44,272 bases of DNA from Rugosibacter sp. GTDB taxonomy: Bacteria; Pseudomonadota; Gammaproteobacteria; Burkholderiales; Rhodocyclaceae. Each line of letters begins with the position of its first letter. Position 1 is the first letter of the stretch. Below the pieces are notes generated by a model. It had not been told where the DNA came from. It searched no databases and worked only from the letters and a program-made list of their open reading frames with translations. Shown here one piece after another: positions 34,558 through 42,526 of this stretch. The stretch is taken from assembly GCA_030645365.1 (NCBI GenBank), contig JAUSMB010000037.1, positions 1-44,272 of the forward strand. The letters are read 5' to 3'. The position numbers and the translations under genes are program-made.

Positions 34558-37107
34558 TCAACGACCAAATTGCGGAGCATCCAGCGGTCCTGTCATGGAC
34601 ACGGCACGCCTCACGTGAATGAAATTCGACTTCAACTCAACAAAAAATCGACTGCTTATTACCTTGTCGGCATTAATGTCTGCGTTGCCTGTCGTTGTCA
34701 TCATACCGTCGATCATTTTCACATGGCGCAGTTGCGTCTTGCCGTGACTATAAGCAAATTTTCCGTCGAGTGTGGCATAGGGCGTTCTGCCGCCACTGCC
34801 CAGCCCGCGTAAAGCCTGGCCAAGGTCTATGCCGCGTAGCCCCCCCCGCTCGACCAGAAAGCTGCCTTCGGCGCGTGCAGATGCCGTGAGTAACATCGGG
34901 TCAGCTGCTTGCATTGCAAAGGTGCCGCTCCCGCTAAGCAGCCCGCCTTCCGATAGCGCAGGGAACATGGCCGCCGTATCAAGTAGCCTTGCCTGGGCTT
35001 CGCCATTGAGCGTCCATCCATTGCTCCAATTCAACCTCGCCTTGCCACTGACATAACCACCATGGATTTCACCCGAAAACTCAGACACCGAAAATTCCTT
35101 GTTTACCAGAATACCGGCTGCTGAAAAATTTTTAAGCGTCAGCTGTTCAAGCTCCCCCGTGCTCACACCCTCCAGACTCAGAGGCACAGTGTAAGTTGCA
35201 GCACTTAGCGTCACGCGCGCGCCATTATCCATTGCATCAAGCTCGGCATTGAACTTCCGGTCCGGCGTCCGCAATTCAATCTTCTGCCAGTTGCCATGCG
35301 CATCGACTGCGGCATTGGCATCGAAATTCGGCAATGCACCAAACGGCGCACGCACCTGTACGCCTTTGACCTCGATACGTGGAAAGCCCAGGGCATTCGC
35401 TTGCGCCCTACCGGCCAGAATCCACGAAACTCCCTCGGGATTCAAGGTCGCTGATTCAGCATCAATCAAAGTAATCGCGTTCTGGCCGCTGACAAGTGTG
35501 CCAATTGAAGTCTTGGCCTTGACTAGTGCAACACGAATCTGGCCCTGATCACCAATAGTGACATCGTGCAGACGCCAATGCGGCGTAGGCAGCAGCCAGA
35601 AGTGTAGAGCCTTTGCTTTTACCGGTTGACTGAATTGAGCCGTCGCTGTTTTTTCGAGCACGGACAACCGCTCATCAAATGAAATGACATGCAAAACAGC
35701 CACCCCCACAAACAGGGCAAATACTGCGCCTCGCACAAGCTTGCGTCGCACCTTTTGAGTCGTCCTAAACTGCTCGGTCAAGGCATGATGCATCGATGCC
35801 AGCGTGCTTGTGATACCTGTTGCCCAGGCTGCGCCCGTCCGGCGTACATTCTGTCGATCCGGTAATGAATTTGCTACGGCGAAGCCTTTTTCCATCTCAT
35901 CCGTATAGGCTTTTTTTTCGGCAAGCTCCTGTGCTTCTCGCCTTGCCCTGGCCTTGGCCTCGGCTTTCTCTTTGGCTGCGGCTTCACGCCGCATCTGCAC
36001 TTGTGCTTTTTTCTGCGCTGCGGCCGCCTTCTTTGCATACTTTTCTTCAGCCTTGCGCTGCGCCAAAGCGTCAGCTTCCTGTTGCGCTTTAGCCTCCGTC
36101 TCGCGCCGGATCTGCGCTGCAGCGGCGGTCTTCGCCTGCGCTTCTTCAGCCTGGCGCTGTGCCAAAGCGTCGGCATCCTGTTGCACTTTAGCTGCCTCTT
36201 CTTGACGTATCAATGCTTCAACGTCTGCCTTCGCCTGTTCTTCTTCAGCCTGGCGTTGCGCCATAATTTTGGCTTCCAGTCGCGACTTTGCCCATATTTC
36301 GCGTCGCCGTTGTTCAGCCGCATCTGCTGCAGCCTTCGCTTCTGCTTCGCGTTGCAGTCGCTCTTCTTCAGCCTGGCGTTGCGCTAGAGCCTCCGCTTCC
36401 TGTCTCACTTTAGCTTCTATCTCTTGCCGTATCAGCGCTTCGTTTTTTTTACGCGCCAACTCTTGCTCGGCCTGGCGTTGCGCCACGGCTTCAGCCTCCT
36501 TTTTAGCCTTAACCTCTGCCTCATGCTTCAGCCGTAATTCGATTTCCCGCTGTGCATCTAGGCGGGCTTTTTCTTTGGCCTCTTTCACGGCTTGCGCTTC
36601 TTCCGCCCGGCGAAGGGCCTCCGCTTCGGCTGCCTTCCGCATCCGATCTTCTTCGGCCTTGCGGCGCACCAATGCCTCAGCCTCTTGTTTTGCCTTGGCT
36701 TCAGCTGCTTGCTGTATCTGCGCTTCAGCTTCTTTACGTGCCTGAGCTTCTGCCGAATCTACAGCGGGGGCAGCAGGCATCGAAGGCGGGGCAGCCATCG
36801 CGGTGAAATCAAATTCATTTTCGGCGTGGCTTACCAATGGCGGGGGCCTTACTATCGCGCCCGGCCGCACAGACGACGGACGGTATTCCTCCGGGTCACG
36901 AATATAACCATCCCTGATCAGTTCAGATATGACTTGCTGCAACGCTTTTTCAGAGTAACCGTCGAGCGCTTTGAGCAGTGCATCAAAATCGGACTTGCCA
37001 TCCACGGACTCCAGCACTCTACGCAGCTCACGCGGGAAACCTTTCGTTTTATTCACGACCTCGCGAAAACCCCGCGCAGTTTTTGAATAAATTATTTTAT
37101 CTTCCAT
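34558..37107 (-). CDS. Coiled-coil membrane protein with AsmA-like periplasmic domain
   Basis: An 849-residue fusion I cannot name. Residues 1-75 look like a small winged-helix-like domain (F-D-A-L-L-K-A-L-D-G-Y-S-E-K-A-L-Q-Q-V-I-S-E-L-I-R-D-G-Y-I). Residues 76-115 are Pro-rich. Residues 115-405 form an almost uninterrupted Ala/Glu/Lys/Arg/Gln helix with repeated A-x-A-L-A-Q-R-Q-A-E-E units, like TolA's long helix. One membrane segment follows at about 459-477 (R-G-A-V-F-A-L-F-V-G-V-A-V-L-H-V-I-S-F). Residues 480-849 resemble AsmA/YhdP C-termini (L-L-P-T-P-H-W-R-L-H-D-V-T-I-G, then G-G-Y-V-S-G-K-A-R-L, L-S-G-S-G-T-F, L-R-G-I-D-L-G-Q-A-L-R-G). Positively charged flank before the helix places the coil in the cytoplasm and the AsmA part in the periplasm. 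Function unknown; lipid transport or envelope assembly is inference. Confidence 0.85.
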   Translation of the reverse strand: MEDKIIYSKTARGFREVVNKTKGFPRELRRVLESVDGKSDFDALLKALDGYSEKALQQVISELIRDGYIRDPEEYRPSSVRPGAIVRPPPLVSHAENEFDFTAMAAPPSMPAAPAVDSAEAQARKEAEAQIQQAAEAKAKQEAEALVRRKAEEDRMRKAAEAEALRRAEEAQAVKEAKEKARLDAQREIELRLKHEAEVKAKKEAEAVAQRQAEQELARKKNEALIRQEIEAKVRQEAEALAQRQAEEERLQREAEAKAAADAAEQRRREIWAKSRLEAKIMAQRQAEEEQAKADVEALIRQEEAAKVQQDADALAQRQAEEAQAKTAAAAQIRRETEAKAQQEADALAQRKAEEKYAKKAAAAQKKAQVQMRREAAAKEKAEAKARARREAQELAEKKAYTDEMEKGFAVANSLPDRQNVRRTGAAWATGITSTLASMHHALTEQFRTTQKVRRKLVRGAVFALFVGVAVLHVISFDERLSVLEKTATAQFSQPVKAKALHFWLLPTPHWRLHDVTIGDQGQIRVALVKAKTSIGTLVSGQNAITLIDAESATLNPEGVSWILAGRAQANALGFPRIEVKGVQVRAPFGALPNFDANAAVDAHGNWQKIELRTPDRKFNAELDAMDNGARVTLSAATYTVPLSLEGVSTGELEQLTLKNFSAAGILVNKEFSVSEFSGEIHGGYVSGKARLNWSNGWTLNGEAQARLLDTAAMFPALSEGGLLSGSGTFAMQAADPMLLTASARAEGSFLVERGGLRGIDLGQALRGLGSGGRTPYATLDGKFAYSHGKTQLRHVKMIDGMMTTTGNADINADKVISSRFFVELKSNFIHVRRAVSMTGPLDAPQFGR

Positions 37108-37197
37108 GTCGTTACTGCTCGGTTATAGAGATAACAATGAACGATATATCACAGTTTTAACCGGCTGGTGAGGAACAGGGCAGTTTTCACCACAGTT

Positions 37198-37911
37198 TCA
37201 TACCTGAATTCCTTGTAACCGCCTCTGTTCGCGCAAAGCCGCCAACCCCAGGTGGACAAACACCAGCGCGGTAAATACAGGCGCGAGGAGCTGTAGCAAC
37301 GGCACATGCGCGAGCAAGGCACAGCCTGTGCCTGCAAGATAAAACGAGGATTTTTTGGCCTTCACCAGCTGAGTGATCTCTGCCGCAGTGGCATGTTCAA
37401 TCAAGGCATCCACGCGAAAAGTGCGCTGATTCAACCAGGCCGTCCAGAACAGCGGCAGCACCAGCACCACACCGGGGATGAGAAGCAAAGGCAAGGACAA
37501 CAGTCCGCCGAACAGGAAGACGCCTCCTGCCGCCAGCGTATTGGCCAGGCTGCGCCAAAACGCATTTTCGCCATGCCGCACCAGATCGGGATAATCACGC
37601 GCCGCGACGTAGTTGATCAAGTATGGCAAGGCGAACACCGCGACCAGCAGCAGCGAGGTGAGGTAAATCAACATGGCGAATGCCGCCAGCAATAGAAAAA
37701 CAGCTGCCCAGTGAGCGACCCATTCCCAGCCTGCCCAAGGCAACTGCGGCACAATCTGCGCCATCAAGGCAAGGCCATGCGCCCAAATCAAAATGCCGAC
37801 TGTGCCCCATAAAGCTGCTGCGACTATTGGCGGCCACAGCACATGCCAAAAAATATCGCCACGCGCTAAATCGCGAGCTGCTTTACCCGCTGCCGTGAAT
37901 AATTCATTCAT
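37198..37911 (-). CDS. EI24/CysZ-like integral membrane protein
   Basis: Inner-membrane protein of 237 residues matching the EI24 (PF07264) family, to which the sulfate permease CysZ belongs. Four or more hydrophobic segments are visible (about 25-50, 65-100, 125-158, 190-225), with the family patterns D-I-F-W-H-V-L-W-P-P, A-L-P-Y-L-I-N-Y-V-A and P-L-F-W-T-A-W-L-N-Q-R-T-F-R. Members of this betaproteobacterial subgroup are uncharacterised, so sulfate transport should not be assumed; no cysteine-synthesis gene is adjacent. It starts 33 bases after the hrpA stop, on the same strand. Confidence 0.85.
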   Translation of the reverse strand: MNELFTAAGKAARDLARGDIFWHVLWPPIVAAALWGTVGILIWAHGLALMAQIVPQLPWAGWEWVAHWAAVFLLLAAFAMLIYLTSLLLVAVFALPYLINYVAARDYPDLVRHGENAFWRSLANTLAAGGVFLFGGLLSLPLLLIPGVVLVLPLFWTAWLNQRTFRVDALIEHATAAEITQLVKAKKSSFYLAGTGCALLAHVPLLQLLAPVFTALVFVHLGLAALREQRRLQGIQV

Positions 37912-37944
37912 GATTTCTCCCGAGTTTTCTGCTAACAGTATTCA

Positions 37945-40900
37945 TCAGCGCATTCTCGCATCCCACATCTTTTGCAGCCGCTTGACGGATACCGGTGTGG
38001 GGGTACGTAATTCTTGCGCAAACAGGGCAACGCGCAATTCTTCAAGCAACCAGCGGAATTCTTCCATAAAGGGATCATCCAGCGTGTCTTGGACATAACT
38101 CGCCTGACCTGATTTTTGCAAGGCATGGCGCTCGCGCCCCCAAGGCTTGCCCAGCGTTTGCCATTCGGCCAATAACCGCGCTTCGCGGAGAGGATCGCTA
38201 CGCGCTTTGTCCAGCCGCAAAGTAGCCGCCTTGAGATAGCGCGGATAATGCTGCAATCGCTCATAAGGCACCCCAACAATAAAGTTCTTGTGCAGCAACG
38301 CCGCCAATTGTGCGTTGATATCCGCGCAGGTGGCGGCTAAGGTTTTTTGCGCGGCTGCGATCTTTTTTTGCAACACCGCGTAGTCACCGATAACGGTGGC
38401 AATCAGCCGCGCAATCTCTTGGGCAACCAGCAACATGCGCCCACGCGCCGCATCGCACCGTATCACGAACGCCGACTTTTCCAGCGGCAAAGGCGCCATC
38501 AGGCAGGTGCGCTCCAATGTCGCGGCCACCAGTTGCGCCTTGAGTTCTTTTTCCGATCCCAAAGGAATGAACTGCAATGCCACCTCGCGCAGGCCGGGTA
38601 ACTTTTCGATGGCTTTAACTTGCGTTGCCAACTGGAGCGAAAACAGTCGCATCAAACCACGACGATGCTCAGCCTGCGCCCGCTCTTGCGTGTCAAACAC
38701 CGTCAAGCGCACGCCCTGAATTTCATCCACCAGTGCAGGGAAGCCCATGATTTGCCGACCTTTGACGTTAACCTCGAGCAACTCCGGCAACGGCCCAAAG
38801 AGCCAATCGCCATACAGAACCTCATCATCCGCAGGCGGCTTTACTGGCAAAGCAGCAGTGTCACCTCGGGTTTTTTCAGTGCTGGCGTCATCCATAGAAA
38901 TCACTTCGCGCTTGACGGCCCCGGCCACACCATCCTGCCAAATCTGGGCCACGCGGTCGCGATATTCCGTGCGCAACTCGGTCAAATGGCGCGAAATCGC
39001 CAAAGTGCCGCCATGCTCATTCAATAGACGAAAATTCATGAAAAGATGCGGTCGCAACTCGCCCAGACGAAAAGCATCAAGTGGCAGCTTCATGGCCAGC
39101 TTTTCTTCCACTGCCTGAATTAGTGCCCGTAACAACGCTTCATCGCCAGGCATGGCGGTAGCGCAAAAATCATCGGCAAAACCATCCAGTGGCTGCAGGC
39201 GATGGCGATATTTCTGCGGCAAGGTTTTTAACAGGGCGGCCACTTTTTCCTTGAGCAGGCCGGGTACCAGCCACTCACACCGCTGGGCAGAGATCTGATT
39301 CAACGCCACGAGCGGAAAATCCAGCGTCACCCCATCGTCCGGCGCGCCAGGCTGGTGGTGATAATGCAGGGCAAATTTCTGCCCGTATTGCTCCAGATAC
39401 GGGGGAAAAGCTGCGGTGGTAATACCTGCGGCCTCATGCCGCATCAACTGCTCTTTTTCCAGAAACAACCGTTTCGGATTGACGGCTTCCGCCTCGCGCC
39501 GCCAGCGATCAAATGCCGCCAACGTGGTGATGCCATCGGTAACCACGGCATCGTAAAAAGCGTAAATCAATTCGTCATCCACCAGCACATCTGGCCGTCG
39601 GGATTTGTGTTCGAGCGTTTCAATCTCCTGCATGAGCTTGGCGTTGTGCTGGAAGAAGCGCCACTTTTTGACCCAATCCTCGCCGACTTCGCCTTCCACC
39701 AGTGCCGAGCGTATCAATATCTCGCGCGACAATTTTTTATCCAGCGGGCCGTAATGCACGCGCCGCCGCGCATGCAGCAACAAGCCATGCAGCGTCACGC
39801 GCTCCCACGCGACGACCTGCCCCGGCCCTTTCTCCCAATGCGGGTCGTAGATATGGCTGCGCAACAAATGCGCGCCTACTTGCTCCAGCCATTCCGGCTC
39901 GATTCGCGCCACGCAACGCGCGAACAGGCGCGAGGTTTCGACAATCTCGGCTGCCACAATCCAGCGCCCAGCTTTTTTGATCAGGCTGGAACCCGGATGA
40001 ATAAAAAACTTGATGCCGCGCGCGCCTAAATAATGCGTGTCTTCTTCGCTCTTTAAGCCGATATGACCGAGCAAGCCGCTGAGCAGCGCCTTGTGGATCG
40101 CAGCATATGCACCGGCGCTCTCACGTGGCACAGCCAAACACGGCGTAACAGATGCTGAGTTGCTCTTTTGCGCCGTCTTGCCATCCGCTACGGCGAGGAT
40201 CCGCAGCGACGAGGAGAGTGTATTTTGCTCGACCGTCTTGCTGTGCAAAGGCTTTATCAGAGTGTTTTTTACTCGACCGCCTTGTAGCGCAGTTGCTTCA
40301 TCAGCGTCGACTTTTTCCGGCACAGCCGCCACGTCCATATAAGCACTGGAAATTTGCCAGCCATGTTCATGGCATAACGTCAGCAACTGCGCATGCACAT
40401 CGCGCCATTCGCGCATGCGCAACCAGGAGAGAAAATTCTGTCGGCACCACTGGCGCTGCTTGTTCGATGTTTCATGTTTCCAGACCATATCCGCTGCTTG
40501 CCAGAGTTTGAGATAGGCGAGAAACTCGGACTTTTCATCTTTCCACTTCGCATGCGCCTGATCGGCTGATCCGGCCTGCTCTTGCGGCCGGTCACGCGGG
40601 TCTTGCACCGACAAGGCCGATGCGATGATCAGCATTTCATGCAAGCAGCCCTGCTCGCGTGCGGCAATGATCATGCGGCCAATTTTTGGGTCCAATGGCA
40701 GTTTCGCCAGTTCAACGCCGACCTTGGTGAGCGCCTTCGTGGTCTCGTCAATCGCCCCTAATTCGGCGAGCAACTGATAACCATCAGCAATCATTCGCGG
40801 CACGGGCGCTTCGAGGAAAGGAAAACTCTCCACATCGCCCAGATGCAGCGACTTCATGCGCAGAATCACCCCGGCCAGGCTGGAGCGCAGAATTTCCGGC

Positions 40901-42057
40901 TCGGTATAAGCGGCGCGCTTGTTGAAATCATCCTCGGCATACAGCCGGAAACAGATACCGGCAGACACTCGGCCACAGCGCCCGGCACGCTGATTGGCCG
41001 CCGCGCGGGCGATGGGCTCGACCTGCAACTGCTCGATCTTGTTGCGATGCGAGTAACGCTTGACGCGCGCCAACCCGGTGTCAATCACATAGCGTATGCC
41101 CGGCACGGTGAGCGAGGTCTCGGCCACATTGGTCGCCAGCACCACGCGGCGACCCTGGTGGGAGGAAAATACACGCGCCTGTTCTGCCGCTGACTGGCGG
41201 GCAAACAAGGGCAGAATTTCAAGGCCCGACGCCATGGTGGAAAACGAGTGTTTGCGCAGCGCTTCGGCCACCTCGCGGATCTCGCGTTCGCCGGGCAAAA
41301 ATACCAGCACATCGCCCGGCCCTGCCCGATGCGCCTCGCCCACCGCATCGACAATCGCCTCATTGATGTCACCGTCCGACGCGCCCTTTCCGCCGAGCGA
41401 AGAGCTGGCGGTAGTTGTTTCAGACCATGGCCGATACCGTGTCTCGATCGGATACAAACGTCCGGAAACTTCGATTACCGGTGCGGCTTTTTCGTTGGAA
41501 GAAAAATGCTGGCTGAAACGCTCCGCATCCAGCGTGGCCGAAGTAACGATGACTTTTAGATCAGGCCGCCTGGGCAACAATTGCTTTAAGTAACCCAGCA
41601 TGAAGTCGATGTTCAAACTGCGCTCGTGCGCTTCATCGATGATGAGGGTGTCGTACTGACGCAGCAATGGGTCGGTTTGTGTCTCGGCCAGCAAAATGCC
41701 GTCAGTCATCAGCTTGATGTAAGTCTCGGGCGAGACGCGGTCGGTAAAGCGTATCTTGAAGCCGACATACCGCCCCAGCTCGGACTTCAACTCCTGCGCA
41801 ATGCGCGTCGCCGTGGCGCGTGCGGCAATGCGGCGCGGTTGGGTGTGGCCGATCAGCCCCGTCAGGCCACGGCCGAGTTCGAGACAGATTTTAGGCAATT
41901 GCGTGGTCTTGCCCGAACCGGTTTCGCCACAGACGATGACCACTTGATGTTGAAGAATGGCAGCAGCGATTTCTTCCCGTCGCAAGGTGACAGGCAGCGA
42001 CTCGTCATAGACGATTGTCGGCCGTGCTGCGCGGCGCGCCTCGGCGTCGAACCTCAT
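37945..42057 (-). CDS. hrpA: ATP-dependent RNA helicase HrpA
   Basis: DEAH-box RNA helicase of 1370 residues (E. coli HrpA has 1300), implicated in mRNA processing and ribosome rescue. Motif I G-E-T-G-S-G-K-T (44-51), motif Ia T-Q-P-R-R-I-A-A-R, motif II D-E-A-H (141-144), motif III S-A-T, and motif VI Q-R-A-G-R-C-G-R are all intact, followed by the HA2/OB regions and the long HrpA-specific C-terminal half. Odd features: residues about 575-648 form a low-complexity insertion before A-I-H-K-A-L-L-S-G-L-L-G-H-I-G that the E. coli protein lacks, and residues about 1193-1201 are encoded by repeat copy 8. It starts 10 bases after crcB, so the two are probably co-transcribed. Confidence 0.97.
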   Translation of the reverse strand: MRFDAEARRAARPTIVYDESLPVTLRREEIAAAILQHQVVIVCGETGSGKTTQLPKICLELGRGLTGLIGHTQPRRIAARATATRIAQELKSELGRYVGFKIRFTDRVSPETYIKLMTDGILLAETQTDPLLRQYDTLIIDEAHERSLNIDFMLGYLKQLLPRRPDLKVIVTSATLDAERFSQHFSSNEKAAPVIEVSGRLYPIETRYRPWSETTTASSSLGGKGASDGDINEAIVDAVGEAHRAGPGDVLVFLPGEREIREVAEALRKHSFSTMASGLEILPLFARQSAAEQARVFSSHQGRRVVLATNVAETSLTVPGIRYVIDTGLARVKRYSHRNKIEQLQVEPIARAAANQRAGRCGRVSAGICFRLYAEDDFNKRAAYTEPEILRSSLAGVILRMKSLHLGDVESFPFLEAPVPRMIADGYQLLAELGAIDETTKALTKVGVELAKLPLDPKIGRMIIAAREQGCLHEMLIIASALSVQDPRDRPQEQAGSADQAHAKWKDEKSEFLAYLKLWQAADMVWKHETSNKQRQWCRQNFLSWLRMREWRDVHAQLLTLCHEHGWQISSAYMDVAAVPEKVDADEATALQGGRVKNTLIKPLHSKTVEQNTLSSSLRILAVADGKTAQKSNSASVTPCLAVPRESAGAYAAIHKALLSGLLGHIGLKSEEDTHYLGARGIKFFIHPGSSLIKKAGRWIVAAEIVETSRLFARCVARIEPEWLEQVGAHLLRSHIYDPHWEKGPGQVVAWERVTLHGLLLHARRRVHYGPLDKKLSREILIRSALVEGEVGEDWVKKWRFFQHNAKLMQEIETLEHKSRRPDVLVDDELIYAFYDAVVTDGITTLAAFDRWRREAEAVNPKRLFLEKEQLMRHEAAGITTAAFPPYLEQYGQKFALHYHHQPGAPDDGVTLDFPLVALNQISAQRCEWLVPGLLKEKVAALLKTLPQKYRHRLQPLDGFADDFCATAMPGDEALLRALIQAVEEKLAMKLPLDAFRLGELRPHLFMNFRLLNEHGGTLAISRHLTELRTEYRDRVAQIWQDGVAGAVKREVISMDDASTEKTRGDTAALPVKPPADDEVLYGDWLFGPLPELLEVNVKGRQIMGFPALVDEIQGVRLTVFDTQERAQAEHRRGLMRLFSLQLATQVKAIEKLPGLREVALQFIPLGSEKELKAQLVAATLERTCLMAPLPLEKSAFVIRCDAARGRMLLVAQEIARLIATVIGDYAVLQKKIAAAQKTLAATCADINAQLAALLHKNFIVGVPYERLQHYPRYLKAATLRLDKARSDPLREARLLAEWQTLGKPWGRERHALQKSGQASYVQDTLDDPFMEEFRWLLEELRVALFAQELRTPTPVSVKRLQKMWDARMR
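38455..38480 (-). repeat. Dispersed 27-bp repeat, copy 8 (inside hrpA)
   Basis: On the minus strand AAAAGTCGGCGT then TCGTGATACGGTGC, three mismatches. Unlike the other sense copies it is read in a different frame (E-K-S-A-F-V-I-R-C), showing that no single peptide is conserved. Confidence 0.7.
40287..40316 (-). repeat. Degraded copy of the dispersed repeat (edge of the hrpA insertion)
   Basis: On the minus strand AAAAAGTCGACGC is followed by TGATGAAGCAACTGCGC: the left half has one mismatch, while the right half is poorly matched and 3 bases longer. It lies at the N-terminal edge of the extra 70-residue segment of HrpA. A weak match, AACTCAGCATCTG then TTACGCCG, lies at the other edge near 40140-40160. 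Confidence 0.3.
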
Positions 42058-42067
42058 TGCACCTGCC

Positions 42068-42454
42068 TCATTGCGCTAATTTTTGTATGGTCAAAATGCC
42101 CAGACCCGTCATCAACAAAGAACCGAACAAATGGCTTGAGGCCACACCCACTGCCCAGCCATATTCAGCCCGTTGAATCAGCCCCACAACTTCTGCCGAA
42201 AACGTGGAAAACGTCGTCAGGGCACCCAGCACACCCGTGATGAAAAACAAGCGCAACTCAGGCGAAAGATCGAGATTCAAATGAAACAACGTAACCGCCG
42301 CGCCCACCAGATAACCGCCGAGCAGGTTCGCCGCCAGCGTGCCCAGCGGTACCGTAGGAAACAGTGGATTCAGCCACAGACCAAGCCCCCAACGCAGCCA
42401 TGCACCCAGCATGGCACCGAGACCAATGGCAAAAAAACTTGTCCAATTCATCAT
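42068..42454 (-). CDS. crcB: Fluoride channel CrcB (Fluc)
   Basis: Small dual-topology fluoride exporter of the inner membrane, 128 residues with four helices. The signature [13 protein letters not shown] is present, as are the G-A-W-L-R-W and [11 protein letters not shown] patterns with the conserved Asn. I start at the ATG at 42454 (M-M-N-W-T-S-F-F); the open frame continues much further upstream, but that part is antisense to glnS and not CrcB-like. Upstream spacing to glnS is only 72 bp, too short for a fluoride riboswitch with its promoter, and none is visible. Co-oriented with hrpA. Confidence 0.93.
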   Translation of the reverse strand: MMNWTSFFAIGLGAMLGAWLRWGLGLWLNPLFPTVPLGTLAANLLGGYLVGAAVTLFHLNLDLSPELRLFFITGVLGALTTFSTFSAEVVGLIQRAEYGWAVGVASSHLFGSLLMTGLGILTIQKLAQ

Positions 42455-42526
42455 GGCTATTTTACGCCCGCATTTCATGCCTGCCAGTAGAATCACTTCT
42501 TTGCTTTCGTTTGGCGCACTCCACTC

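Noticed and set aside
35900-36750. Several plus-strand Ser/Cys/Leu-rich frames opposite the coiled-coil gene
   Set aside because: They are mirror images of the Ala/Glu/Arg-rich repeats on the minus strand and have no independent support.
42455-42526. Fluoride riboswitch before crcB
   Set aside because: Only 72 bp separate crcB and glnS, and I see no crcB-motif pseudoknot sequence.
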